DNA of 64,000 nt from NCBI GenBank assembly GCA_030272155.1, contig CP126191.1, positions 1,882,501-1,946,500 on the forward strand. The letters run 5' to 3'. A model generated the notes under the pieces. That model was not told the origin of the DNA and did no database searches. It saw only the letters and a list, made by a program, of their open reading frames with translations. This DNA comes from Tetradesmus obliquus (lineage: Eukaryota; Chlorophyta; Chlorophyceae; Sphaeropleales; Scenedesmaceae). Positions 49,109-61,600 of this stretch are shown in pieces; position 1 is the stretch's first letter, and every line of letters begins with the position of its first letter. The translations under genes were made by a program, and so were the position numbers.

Positions 49109-52100
49109 AGCAGCAGCAGCGGTTGCAACGGCAGCAGCAGCATGTCGGTGAGCAGCTGGGCAGGTGCAGCCGGCTGTGGCGACAGCAGTAGCAGCATGCT
49201 GGTGGGACAGCCAAGACAGCAGCAGCAGCAGCGGCAGCAGCAGCAGCAGCTGTGGCAACAGCAAGACAGCGGCAGCAGGCCCCCTTCAGCAGCCGGCGCA
49301 ACAGTGGCGCAGCCGGCAGGTGCACCGGCTGCACAGCGCAGGCCAGAAAGTGGAAGGGTTTTTCAATTGGCTTGGGGCCGTTTGGCCAGCAATGAAAGGG
49401 CGATAGGGGCGTAGCAGGGCAGGTGCCTTCAGCTTGCGCAGCAGAAGCACAGCATTCACCTGTTGCAGGTGCCATGAGCGGTCTGCAGCGCTAACATCGT
49501 CTCGAAGCCTGCTTGGCACTTGCCACGCTTCACACTGCCGGCTGCCACCTTGCTGCCGCTGCTGCTGCTGCTGCTGCTGCTCCAGGTGTCGTATGACACT
49601 GTGTGCAAGTAGATCACCAAGAACAGCGCTGAGAGCTAGAACCTCAACTGGATGTTGCTGCTGCTGCTGCTGCCGTGATGTCGCAGGTGTCCTGTGACAC
49701 GGTGCGCAAGTGGATCACCAAGAACCGCGCTGAGAGCGAGAACCTCAACATGATTTTGCTGCTGCTGCCGCCACCACTGCATCTGCCGCCGCTGCTGCTG
49801 CTGTCGCGCCGCAGGTGTCATGTAACACGGTGCGCAAGTGGATCACCAAGAACAGCGCAGAGAGCGAGAACCTCAACTGGATCCTGGCCAACACCAAGCC
49901 CTGCCCCAAGTGCCACAGGCCCATAGAGAAGAACCAGGGCTGCATGCACATCACATGCAGCCAGTGCAGGCACGAGTTCTGCTGGCTGTGCAACGGCACC
50001 TGGTCGGAGCACGGCGAGCGCACTGGAGGCTTTTACGCTTGCAACAGGTGCGGGCGAGCAGAGGGCTTCCGTGCTGTATGTATTGTCTAGAAAGTCTCAT
50101 GCGGCAAGCTGTGCAAGCATGCATGTGCTGCTCAAGTTGGCAGGCAGTAGTATAGCATCCGGGATGTGGGTTTGTGCATGAAGTGTTTCCTGCTGGTTGG
50201 GCCCTTGCTGCTGGTGCTGATGCACTGGCGGCACCCTTCTGCCCAGCTCCCCTTTGACCTCTTCGACCGCCTATCAACAGCATGCACCTTACTATCAATC
50301 TTGCTGGCTCTGCTGCCTGGCGGGCCGCAGGTACGAGGCTGCCAAGAAGACGGGCGAGTACGACGGGGAGCAGCGGCGGCGTGAGAACGCCAAGCACAGC
50401 CTGGAGCGCTACATGCACTACTTCGAGCGCTGGGACGCACACAACAAGGTGCGGCGGTTGATTCAAATACTTGACAGTGAGCCTAGTCACACGGAAAGAG
50501 GGTCGTCGTTGTGCGCTAGTGTGTGCTGCACAGGCGAACCATGTACAGCTGAGGTGCACGCAGCATGGCGTGGCAGCTGGCCCTTGTCTCCTGATCAGAA
50601 GCACGTACTTACGCCTGCTGCTGCTGTGCCGCTGCTGTCGTCCCTGCAGGCGCGCGACAAGGCCCGCAAGGACGCTGCTCAGTTTGAGGCGGAGAGCCTG
50701 GAGCAGCTGAGCGACATGACCAAGACGCCCACCAGCCAGCTCAAGTTCATCAAGGACGCGTGGCGACAGGTGCGGCGGGGGCACTGCATACGCACACTTA
50801 TTGCTTTGGCTTGTGCGCTCCTGCATATGTCCCACTCCGTATATGGGTGTTGTGTACCCTGGGTTTATCGCGGGGTGACAGAAGAGCGCGCAGCATGCAT
50901 TGCATGCATGCTTGCGCCTTGCTTTGCTGGTGCGGTTCCTGTTCGCACTCGGTATTTCTGATCCGCGCACAAGTTGTATTTTGCTGCTGACAGCCATGCA
51001 CATGCTGTTTCCCTGACGTCATTGCTGCTGTTGCTTCCCGCCACCTTGCTACTTCACCCGCTTTCTCCACGCCGCCAGGTCATCGAGTGCCGGCGCATCC
51101 TCAAGTGGACGTACGCGTACGGCTACTACAGCTGGCCGGACGAGGAGGACGCAGCCATGGGCCAGCGGCGGCAGTTCTTCGAGTTCCTGCAGGGAGACGC
51201 GGAGCGCATCCTCGACCAGGTGCGCACTGCACTGCCGAGTGGTTCTGCCAGACGGACAGACTGCACTTTGCATCAAGGGCCTGTCAGCAGGCTGCATGCG
51301 GCCTGCTCCTGATGCCTCCTCATCTCTGCTCCACTGCCGCTGCCACCCCTGCGTGCTGTCTGGGTTCCTCTGCTGCAGCTGCACGAGAGGGCGGACATGA
51401 AGCTGCGCTTGATGCGCGACAAGTTTGCACAGGCCTGCCCTCTGCTCACATTGCTCTGTCACCTGTCTTGCCGCACCTTATCTCTACAATGCAGCTGCAC
51501 GAGTGGGCGGAGATCGGCTGTGCACGCTGCGCGATGAGTTCGCTGCAGGTTTTGCTGGCGCCTGCTTACATCTTGCCATCTGTCCGCCTGCTGTTACCTT
51601 CCTTGCTGCACCTCCCTTCTTCTACAGCTGCACGAGTGGGCTGAGATGAAGCTGCGCACGCTGCGTGACGAGTTTGCGGAGGCTGGGCTCATCCCCGGGG
51701 AGCGCTTCCAGGACTTCCGCAAGCACCTCATCGGGCTGACCGACGTGACGCACGGCAGCTTCGACAAGCTGGTGGCGCAGCTGGAGCGCGGCTTCGAGGA
51801 CATGCACAAGTGAGCAGGAATCACACATGCAACAGCTCCTTTTGCCTATCAGTGTTGCCTGCGAGTGTTGGTTGCGAGTGTTGGTTAGTGGTGGTGTTAG
51901 TGCAGTGTTGTGGCTTTGGGGTGTTGCATCGGCTGCAGAAGGTGAGGATGAGGCGAGGTTGACGGTGTGCATTGACAGTACAGGCTGAGGATAGGGCGAG
52001 TGAGTTCCTTCGTGTGCAAGTGCATGGGTGGGCTGTTGAAGCGTGGGGTGGCAGCTTCGACAAGCTGGTGGCGCAGCTGGAGCGCGGCTTCCAGGACATG

Positions 52101-52717
52101 CACAAGTGAGACCAGGGGGATTGGGATTTCCTGGGTGATTTCACCCTGCACAAGTGATGTGGCAATGAGGGTGACGTCTAGGGTGACAGTGAAGTGGCTT
52201 GGGTGCAAGGAATGTGCTGTGGCACCAGGGGATGGGGCTGACATGGGGGTGATGGTGTGCCGGCAGGTGGAACTGCAGGTGTAAGAAGCTGGTTGACCAG
52301 CAACAATTCGACTGCTGTTTTCTGGCAGCACCCTCACCTCCTTCTCTGCTGTGCGCGTGCTATGCGCCGATTGCTGCTGCTGCTGCCTGCAGGCGCTACG
52401 CAGGGCAGCCAGCAGAGGACGAGGCAGGCAGCAGCGCGGCGGCAGCTGCAGCAGCAGCAGCCAACGGCGCAGGCAGCAGCCGTGCAGCAGCAGCCCGCGG
52501 CGGCGGGCGTGGTGGCAAGCGGGCACGCACGCGAGCAGCAGCAGCAGCTGGTGGGGGTGCTGCTGGCGCTGATGGTGTGGATGATGATGAGGTTGATCCA
52601 GTGACAGGCAACTTAGTGAGGGAGCAGGGCTTCTGGAAGTGCAACCACTGCACTGTGAACAACCTGGACCTAGCAGCTGACACGTGTGAAGTGTGTGGCC
52701 TGCCGCGGCCCGAGTAG
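46838..52717 (+). CDS. ARI: Ariadne-type RBR E3 ubiquitin ligase
   Basis: Twelve exons in phase give 623 aa: 46838-46945, 47032-47156, 47235-47340, 47976-48137, 48519-48645, 48947-49071, 49815-50047, 50331-50448, 50650-50769, 51079-51219, 51628-51809 and 52393-52717 (TAG). It starts with an acidic leader ([13 protein letters not shown]) and a UBA-like helical segment ([20 protein letters not shown]). RING1 is CMIC...[10 protein letters not shown]...CPLPDC, the IBR contains [12 protein letters not shown], and RING2 is [19 protein letters not shown]; the Cys at 49941-49943 is the expected catalytic residue that forms the ubiquitin thioester. The Ariadne helical domain follows ([17 protein letters not shown]), then a Gly/Ala/Arg linker and a C-terminal RanBP2-type zinc finger ([10 protein letters not shown]...CEVCGLPRP). 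Architecture and length match plant ARI proteins. Partners are E2 enzymes and possibly neddylated cullins, from family knowledge only. Confidence 0.95.
49586..49814 (+). repeat. Two upstream copies of the Ariadne RING2-exon acceptor and 5' edge
   Basis: Copies start at 49586 and 49687, ahead of the true exon at 49815. Each runs about 70 bases (cag then gtgtc-t-tgacac and the ITKN codons). The first has two in-frame TAG codons; the second is open and keeps [21 protein letters not shown] before diverging. Confidence 0.95.
51379..51627 (+). repeat. Two upstream copies of the Ariadne 51628 exon acceptor and 5' edge
   Basis: Copies start at 51379 and 51495 (cagctgcacgag followed by a degenerate version of [12 protein letters not shown]). 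The first is open for about 20 codons; the second carries indels. The true exon starts 51628. Confidence 0.92.
52046..52105 (+). repeat. Downstream copy of the 3' edge of the same Ariadne exon
   Basis: Sixty bases coding [18 protein letters not shown] with the GTGAG donor (51750-51809) are repeated with one change about 296 bp downstream. This exon is therefore duplicated at both edges. Confidence 0.95.
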
Positions 52718-52815
52718 TGGATAGGAGGTGTGTAATTTGTGAGCAGCTTGCTGTGTGCGTCCTGCTGAAACAGATGTGTACAGTGGGCTGCGCTCCTGGT
52801 ACTGAGGCTGGGAGC

Positions 52816-52853
<38 letters not shown>

Positions 52854-54158
52854 GTGAGGAAGCACCAGCTCCAGCTTGTGTGCAGGGCTGTAGCATGGTT
52901 GCCTGCTTATAAGCAGCGTGCCTGCACATGGATGTGCTGCTGAAGGTTGCTGCTGCAAGTCATGCATTGGTCATACGAGTTGCATCACCACAGGCCTGCT
53001 GTGCTGCTGCCCCCCGGCAATGTCTGTTTCAGCAAGGAAGTGGTGCAGCAGAGGAGCCACAGCTGTCTAGCTTGTGTGGCCTGCTGCAGATGTGGCTGGG
53101 CAGCGTAGCTATGCAGGCTGCAGTCATGGGTACCTATGCAGCAGCTGCATGGAGCTGTGCAGTCTCTGGCATGCAGTAGTAGCAGGTGCGGTGCAGCTGC
53201 TTGTGTGGAGGTTCAGCTTCCACAGCTTCCACAGGTCGTAGCAGCAGGCTCCTGTGCAGCAGCTGCATAGGAATGGCCTGTGAAAGCGTTGATGCCTGGT
53301 GTTTGTTCTTATTGCAGCAGGCGTGTACAGTGGGTGTGAGTTGAGGATGTGGGGCCTGGTCTGGTTGTACAGCTGCTTGTTTTTGTACACGTGTACAACA
53401 TGATGCAGTGCTCTGCTCAGGGCTGGTGGAGAGGAGGCCCTTGTACCACGTTGGCAGGTGCTGTTGGCATGACCATCTGCACTCAAATCATGGATGTGTT
53501 GAGGGGTGCATGTGCATGAGCTACGCAGCGTACTTTCAGTCTTGCTGCAACACTGCATGAAGTGTTGTAGACATGTAGTCGTTGCTTCTTGCATAAGGTT
53601 GCTGACTCTGCAGCAGCTATTGTTGATACACGTGTGATGATCAGGCTGATGTTTTTATCACGGGTTTTTGCGCATCAGCACAAGCGTGGCGCTTCTACCA
53701 CGCTGCTGTCACCGCATGCTGTTGACAGGGTAATTTATGACAGCCATTACTTGTACCACTGCCCTCGAAACTTCCTTGCACAGGCCCAGCGCTATGCCAG
53801 ATAGTTGCATCCTCAGCGATGTCAACGGCAACATGCAGTTTCTACGCATGCATTGCTGGGCCGGCTGCAGCCTGTCCACCATAGGTGAGCATATGCTGCA
53901 GCTTAGGTCGCTGCGCCAATCCCTCAAGAGCGCTTGAATAGCCTTGCAGCGCTGGGCTGTCACTGGACTAGGTCTAACACCCTAACAGTTGCTTTGAATT
54001 CTTTCGTGTGAAGAAGCGGCAGCTAGACTGCTACAACATATTACTATCGTGATCAATAATCTTCGTGTTTGATTCTGGCAGCTGTCGTTTCACCGGTACC
54101 TTCAGTGCCTTCTCGGAGGTTGTCAACAGTGCTAAACGGGTATCAATGATCATCAGTC
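52718..54158. other. Intergenic, no supported gene
   Basis: This contains a CAG run at about 52818-52853 and short degenerate repeats rich in gcagcagctgcat near 53140-53270. No domain or convincing coding exon was seen. The last 200 bases are AT-richer and should hold the promoter of the next gene. Confidence 0.5.
52731..52735 (+). terminator. Possible TGTAA polyadenylation signal of the Ariadne gene
   Basis: TGTAA occurs only 14 bases past the TAG stop. That is short for an algal 3' UTR, so it may not be the signal used. Confidence 0.2.
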
Positions 54159-56690
54159 ATGGCGGACACATACCCTTCTGATTGCTATGTTTCACCGGAA
54201 TTTGGAAGTCTACCTGGAGAGGTGTTGGCTGTGCTGCCAACGGACGCACACCTGCAGCTGGAGCTCGCTTACAAAATTACCTGCCATGCATACGGCCAAC
54301 AGGTGAGGATTGCATAACTCGGATAGGGTTCAGCTGGTAGCTCGCTGCCTGCAGTTTCCTTGCCCCTGCCCTGCTTACTGTGCTGCACTCAACAAGCATG
54401 CTGCTGTTGATGCTGTCACACTGTGATGCTCAGGTATCAAGGCTTGAGCGGGAGGGCCAGCAGATGCAGGAAACCCTCTCGCAAAACCAGCAGGTCATCA
54501 AGTCGCTGGAGCGCCGCGTGGCTGGCCTCGAGTCAGAAATGCATGACCACCAGCAGCGGGTAGGTGCAACAGCACGCCTGCCTGTCAGCCTACACGCAGT
54601 ACTGTTGTAAAGAGCTAACAACAAACAGCAGATGTTGGGGCTGGCAAGGCAGGCGAAGTGCAGCAGCAGCCCTTTCCACAAAATCAGGCGCTGTAGCACA
54701 GAGCAAAGGCACACAACGTGTGCAGTTCTTCAGCTTGGCCTCTTGCTGTCTGTTTGCAGGCACGGCAGGGCTTGGCAGAGCAGCACAAGCTGGTTGCTGA
54801 GAAGAACGCGCTGATCGAGACAGTGAAGCGCCTCAACCGGGAGGTGGCAAAGCTGGAGCACTTCAAGAAGAACCTGCTGCAGCAGCTGCAGGATGATGAC
54901 GAGGTAAGTGGGCAGGGGGCACAGCTGCACGTTGCACGACATGGCGTGCTGTAGCTGCTTGCAGCCTGCGCAGTATTTTGCTGCACCGCTGTGCCATGCA
55001 GTGCAGCTGGATAATATATTATGTGCATTCAACTGGCTGTCGTTTTTGGCTGTGTTGCCTTTCGTGCTGCCGCTGCCCATGTTTGGCAGGCTGATGGCCT
55101 GCCACCATCTATGGCAGCTGTGGACCAAACCACTGAGCGGCTGGTGGCAGAAGTGCTGCAGAGCGCCGATGGCATTGCAGCGGCAGCAGCATCCAGCGGC
55201 GGACAGCAGGCAAACAGCCAGCAGTACAGCCAACAGCAGCAGCAGCGCTACGCACAGCAGTACAATGAGCAGCAGCCGATGTTGCAGCAGCAACATCAGC
55301 AGAAGTTCAGCCAGCAGCAGCAGCGCTTTCAGCCTAGCAGCAAGGTGTCTCCCACCAAGGGGCTGCAGGCTGGAGCTCTAACAGCTGGGGGAGGTCGGAG
55401 GCATGGTAAGCATGCAGCAACGGCTCTGTTCAGCAAGTCATCTGCAACTCAGTATATGTGTGACAGCCCCTACAAAGATCATCATGCAGCAGCCCACCTG
55501 ATGACGCTGCTGTGTAGATGCACCTTTGATTGCGTTGCCGCACACTGTGTCACACATACGGAATCTTTGTGCGCAAACATGTTTCCACACCCCAACGCCC
55601 TTGTCGTCCGTACTTCCCTTGTTCATGGCAGGCTCGCCGGGCAGCAGCCCAAACCAGCAGCACCCCTACGCCGCCTCACACTTCCAGCCTATCAAGTCAG
55701 CAGCTGTGGCCAGTGCTCCCACAAGCCCATTAGGCAGCGAGGTGGCCCTGCGATATCCCCACAGCGGCCCGCAGCAGCAGCTGCTGCTGACGGTGGCGGC
55801 GGTGGCGGTATCAGCACACAGATGGGTGGTGCTGTGAGGTTTGCAGTCAACAGCAGCGGCGCAGGCTCCACCCCAAGCAGGGGTGGCACAGCTGGCGTGG
55901 CTGCTGCTGCTGCCGCAGATGCTGCTGCCGCTGGACGTGCAGCAGCAGGTGTGGCTGCCAGTGGTGGGGGCAGGGGTGCTGCTTCACCCCGCATTGATGG
56001 CAAAGAGTTCTTCAGGCAAGCCAGGTGGGTGCTTGCCCCTGCTTTTTGCAATAGAAGTCTCAGTGCGAGCATTTGCTGACAATTCCTGTTGTCGTAACTG
56101 CTACAACAGTAACTGTGCGGGTCTTTTGTGTTGCACGCCATGGTGTAGTCTAAATGCATCGTTGGCGACCCACAAGAGGCTGTCAAGCCTTTGAATTCAC
56201 CGCAGCAGCCAATCTCATGCACATGTCATGGATAGGCAGTGTATCTTCTCCTTGTGTATCGGCAGCTGATTAGAGCTGTGCAATGTCGTGCTGCTCCTAC
56301 CAACCCTGCAGGGCGCGCCTGTCGTACGAGCAGTTCAGCCAGTTCCTGGTGGCCATCAAGGAGCTCAACGCGGGCAGGAGCAGCAGGGAGGACACGCTGG
56401 GCGCGGCGCGCGCGCTGTTCGGGCCGGCAAACGGCGACCTGTACGGTAAGTTGGCCGCTGGTTGATGCGGAAGCAGTCGCACCTCCGCAGCCATCGCAGG
56501 TAGTGACGGCAGTTGCGCTGTGTCAAGTGGCAAACAGCAGCGGCATGCATCGAGCTAGGTAGAGATGTTGACAGAGACTTTGAGATGTGACGGGCCTCTT
56601 TATTGAGAACAGCACTGTGCATGCTGCTGCTGCTGTTGTGCTGCAGGGCTGTTTGAGGGGCTGCTGATGAGGCACCTGACCAGCCTATGA
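54159..56690 (+). CDS. At4g15545-like coiled-coil protein
   Basis: Exons 54159-54302, 54434-54559, 54760-54903, 55090-55405, one ending 56024, 56312-56445 and 56647-56690 (TGA). The conserved N-terminal block LPGEVLAVLPTDAHLQLELAYKI is followed by a coiled coil (SRLEREGQQMQETLSQ and the KRLNREVAKLEHFKKNL block), a Gln-rich linker, and the conserved C-terminal block EFFRQAR, RLSYEQFSQFLVAIKELNAG, LFGPANGDLYGLFEGLL. This is a land-plant and algal family of unknown function. Exon 5 is ambiguous: the acceptor at 55632 gives a Ser/Pro-rich frame that ends before EFFRQAR, whereas an acceptor at 55658 keeps the frame and gives about 424 aa. Either alternative splicing or a one-base indel explains this. 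Confidence 0.85.
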
Positions 56691-57822
56691 GGAGGGTCGA
56701 CTGACAGGCGCACGTCAAGCTGTATTTGGCAGCTCGCGCTGCAGCTGGTGCACCGCTGCAGCGGCAGCTGCTGTCAGCACATGTGCGCTGCGCATGGCTA
56801 TGCGCATTTCGTGCTGCAGCTGGGGCCAGGAAGCAAGTCATTTCCCAGTAGGAACGGCGCTGTTAAGAGTTGTTGCAGCATCTCAGCTGTGATCGCTTCT
56901 GCGTATTGACAGTGATCACTGCTTGGCTGGTTCAACATCACTGGGATGTCTTGAGACGGGGCTAAGTTATGCCTGAGCTCTGTAGTTGCGGTATCCAGCA
57001 AGATGGGCTGGGCCCGTTCACCCGGCGGTGCATTGAGCACCTCCTTTTGATTTGTATGCGGTGAAACTCCGATGTGCTGGCAGTGCTCTGGTTAGTTTGG
57101 CAGAATAACTGTATTTAGCGCATCCGGTGGAATGATATTCAGGAGGCAGCCTGCCAGGCATGTCGAACAACCAGTCTGGTTGTTGCAGTCTGGTTGTTGC
57201 ATCCTGTTGAAGTTGAGGCCCAGCCAGTGCCACTGGTAACCGGGTTACTCGCTACAGGCTGCAGGCCACCTTCCTGATGCACGTCAAGCAAGCTGATTGG
57301 CGTTCTCTGACGTCCAAATTCGAATGCTGGTTTCGTGGCTTTTGCTGTAGCATACTGTTTGGCAGAAGTGCCTCTCATTCCTGCCATCATGTCAGCACTG
57401 GTGACCAGTGCGTGCAGTGCGTGTAAGTCCGGTGATAGTGCGGAACGGCCGGCTGTTATTGAAAGCTGTATTTTCAAGGGTTTTAACCTGGATTTAGGTT
57501 GCTGTATGTCCCGCTGCTACAGGATGCTCAAAAACCTGGTCGGCAACCTGGCTTCCTACCTGTGGTAGCATCAGGCTGCTGCCGAGTACGAACGCTTTTG
57601 ACTACTACATATGTTCTGTTTCAGAGCGGTTCTCAACGGTTAGTCACCGCGACAGCACAGCTGTGAGTGACCGTGCTGCACGCCTCAGTCGGTGACGAGT
57701 TCACGTTGTACGTACGCTGAGTAAAACGTTTTTTGGACTTGTACATATCGGCTGTACTCGGACGGCTAGCATTGGCCGTACAAGATACTCAGCCCTCTGG
57801 GTCTTCGTTGCTTGCTGTCAAG
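56691..57822. other. Intergenic, no supported gene
   Basis: No domain-bearing frame was found. There is a small direct repeat (tctggttgttgca) near 57174-57202. The last 150 bases would contain the NLR promoter and 5' UTR; no TATA box is evident. Confidence 0.5.
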
Positions 57823-58075
57823 ATGGGAGGCCTGTGCTGCAAAGAACCGCAGCCATTGCAACCAAAGCGACAACCAGGGCAGAAGCAGAGGCAGCAGAAG
57901 CAGGGCCAGGGTCAGGGTCCCGGGCAGAAGCAGCACCAGCAGAAGCAGGGGCAGGGGCAGGGGCAGGGGCAGGACCAGCAGGGGCAGAGGCAGGACCAGC
58001 AGGACCAGCAGCAGGGGCAGAACCAGCAGAAACAGGGACAGGAGGTGCGGGGGCAGGACCATCAGGAGCAGGGAC

Positions 58076-58115
<40 letters not shown>

Positions 58116-58595
58116 TCCTCCTGCAGGCGACAAACCAGTGCTTGACGAGCTGCAGCTGCTGAAAGACCTGGAGCTGCTGGCTGGTAGCAGCACAGACGAT
58201 AACAGCAGCCCACCAGCCAATGGTCCAGTGCCTCAGGATGTGCTGGACCTGGTTGACCAGGCCCTGAAGGCACTGAAGCAGGCAGCTGTTCCCAGCAGCG
58301 GGGTGGCTGATGCGGTGCAGAGGGCAGCACAAGCAGCGCAGCCTCACGCCGACATCATGGCTGCAACGGCAGCAGCAGTCAAGAGCGCAGTGTGGGACGT
58401 GAGTTGACACCTCTGCATGAACTGCGCTGTGGGTTGTTGGGTCAGGAGACAGTTGATGTACAGTAACCTAGGGTTGGTGCGTGGCGCATACCTGCGTAGA
58501 TGCCAGGTTGGCCTCACCATGCCGACACCATCAGTTTGCAGTTCCCTCTCATAAGGAGTTGAAGCAGTAGTTGTTATGCACCGTGACTTTGCCTG

Positions 58596-58628
<33 letters not shown>

Positions 58629-61600
58629 CTTGCTCAGATGAAGGCTGGCGCCTTTGTGAGCGCTGAGGCCTGGCAGGCGCTTGGCCAGACAGCAAGTACC
58701 CTGCTGAGCGCTGGCAGCACCCTGAGCTACATTGAGCCCGTGTTTTCGCTGCTTGGCTACGCCATTAAGCAGTGGTCCACGTGCCGGGAGGTGCCTGAAG
58801 GGGCAGTAGACCTGCTACAGTGCTGCAGAGACATGCTGTTCGACCTCAACAGGGCATGGCCAAACATCACACTACAAAAGCAGCAGGAGCGGCTGCAGCA
58901 GCAGCTGCAGCAGGGGGATCGACAGGAGGGGGCCCAGGAGCAGCTGCAGCTGCTGCAACAGCTGCTGCCGCAGCAGCAGAAGCGACTGCAGCTCTGGCTG
59001 CGCGTTGTGGCGGATGCTGCAAAGGAATGCGTTGTTGTCACCAGCAAAGGGCGGGTGCTGAGGTGAGCCAAAACGGCCCGGTGGTCAAGTGGTGGTTCGG
59101 CTGCAAGCTATCACTTGAGGTCGAAGATTGGCAAGTGTTCACTGCGTATCTCTGCCATCAGGAGTCAAAGGCAAGCGCTTGTCTGATGCACTGCATCTCG
59201 TGCACATCGCAGCACATGCTTTGCGCACTGTAGACCCCTGACGCTGGCAGTCTGGCAGCTGCAGGAGAAGCAGTCACGTCAGCAGCAGAACTTCAAAGCG
59301 GATAGTCACATTGTCATGACCGCTTGAGATGGCCAGGGTACATGTGTAAATCTTGACAGCTGCAGTCGGGGGTGCATCAGCGTGTTGCTCAGTATGGCGC
59401 CTGCATGCCACTGCTGCTTGTAGGTTTTTGCTGGCAGAAGTGCACATGACTGACCTCACCAGCAAGAAAGAACTGCTGCACAAGATGCGGTTGGAGCTCA
59501 ACACCCTCATGACGCAAGCACTTGCAGACACAGCAGATGCACTGAGTGACAAGGCAGACGCTGTGCTGGCTGCTTGCCAGCGGCTGATGAGCTTGCTGCC
59601 ACGCTACCGGCCAGTGCCTCTACTAGCAGGCATAGGTGCGAGGCTGCATTGCACGTGTGCTGTGACTGTTGTACGACACACTCCGGCGTGTCGCAACCCT
59701 GCATGTATGTTTAACCTTGAACAACGCTGCTATTGAATCCAGCAGCTTGGCTGAGCTCATCTTGTCTCAGCCGTGGCCTTGTTGTGAGCTCGCATGTGTC
59801 AAACGATGCATGTGAGTGCATGTGACCGCCAGAATGTCTTGCTGCGCCAACATGTTGACAGCCAGTGGCTCTGCTGCCTGCGCATAGTGAACTGAACGGC
59901 TGTTTGCTGTCTTGCTGCTGCAGAGGGCAGGGAACCGCTGATCAAGGAGCTGCACATGCAGCTGCTCCCTGGCGCTGGTGTGCGTGGCCTGCTGCTGCAC
60001 GGCATGGGTGGTGCTGGCAAGACAACACTGGCTAGCATGCTTACAAGTCACCTGGAGCAGTCCGGCGCATTCCCGGGTGGTGTGTACAAGGCGTCAGTGC
60101 AGTCAGAAGTACAGTACATGGCTGACACAAACACGCTGCTTGCAGCACAGCGGACACTGCTGGAGCAGGTAACAGGCAATAATGAGAAGAAGTGCGGCGC
60201 ATTGGATGTGGGCGCGCAGATACTGGCAGAGGCGCTCAAGGCAAAGATGGAACAGGGTCCTGTGCTATTGGTGGTTGACAATGTGCCTGAGGGCAGTGGA
60301 GGCATCCAGGGGCTGCTGCCACAGAACCTTGAGGCGTGCATGGCAGAAGGGTGAGGGTGCAGCAGCTGATCATCACCAGCAGCAGTGATGTATATGATTC
60401 GCACAGTATCCCGTACCTGCAACAGTTATGTGTGCTGCTTTTTCTCCTGAATGCTGAAATTGGTGCAGGCTTGCCACTGTGAGCTTTTTCAACCAGCAGG
60501 CAAGAGCACATGACCACAGCACATGATCACAGCAACTGCATTGTTTTTTGACACAAAATTTTTAACATGCCGATGCATTGCATACAGCTGATGACGCTTT
60601 CTGCTCACTACCTTTCTTTTGTTTCAACAATGTTGTGTAGGAGTCGGGTGTTGTTTACGAGCCGGAACAAAGCAGCAGAGGGGCTGGAGCCGCAAAAAAT
60701 CACAAACCACCTGGTGGGTTCTCTACCGGCGAAGGAAGCAACACGAGTGCTCAGGTCTAACAGCGTGGACTTGAAAGGGCAGGAGCTCCAGCAGGCCCTC
60801 AAGTTCTGCGCTGGCCTGCCGCTGGCTCTGAGGCTATTGAATGGTGCGCTGCGTGGCGTTCTGCAAGCAGGGGGCGACTGCGATTCTATCATGCAGCGGC
60901 TGGCTAAAAGTGGGAACATCAGCTGCGACGACAAGGACAAGCTCTGGCAAAGGCTCACTTTCAGCGTGACATGCTTGTCAGAGGAGCTGCAGACAGCCTG
61001 GTTAGATTTGGTGCAGCTCTATGCAAGCCCCTCCTCTGGTCAGGGAGGTGCCGCAACATCATGCATTAGCGACAAGCTAGAGGCTCTGTTTGGGAAACAT
61101 ACCCTGCAAGAGCTTCAACAGCGGAACCTGCTTGTCATTCAGGGTGGGTACCATGCGGTGGTGCTGGTGCATGATGTCCTGCTATGCATGGCTAACAACA
61201 TGTGCGGGCCTAAAGGCGAGCAGTACCACGCGCACTGGAATGTTCTTGAATCTGGCAACGATCAATACCCCGATTATTGGTGCATGCCTCCGCCAGGCAG
61301 CGAGCAGTTCAATGCACAGTGGCCCATCTGCCCGCCTCCGCCTGGCAGCGAGCAGTACAGTGAACAGGGGCCCATCTGCCCGCCTCTGCCCAAAAGTGAG
61401 CAAGACCATGCTCAGGGGGCCATTTTCACGCCAACACTGGGAGTCGACTGGAGGTCATCGACATGCAAGGTGGGCCGCGCATAGTTTGTGGTGCTGCTGC
61501 AACATTGCACCAACCTGCTGTAAGCGTTCTATGCTATTCACTGTGTCCTCATTTGCCACAGACCAATATTGTCAAATCGTGTACGCAATGACCTTGGGGC

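Noticed and set aside
57733..57822. Upstream in-frame ATG for the NLR
   Set aside because: It would add 30 residues with no family support and would bury the MGGLCC acylation motif, so 57823 was preferred.
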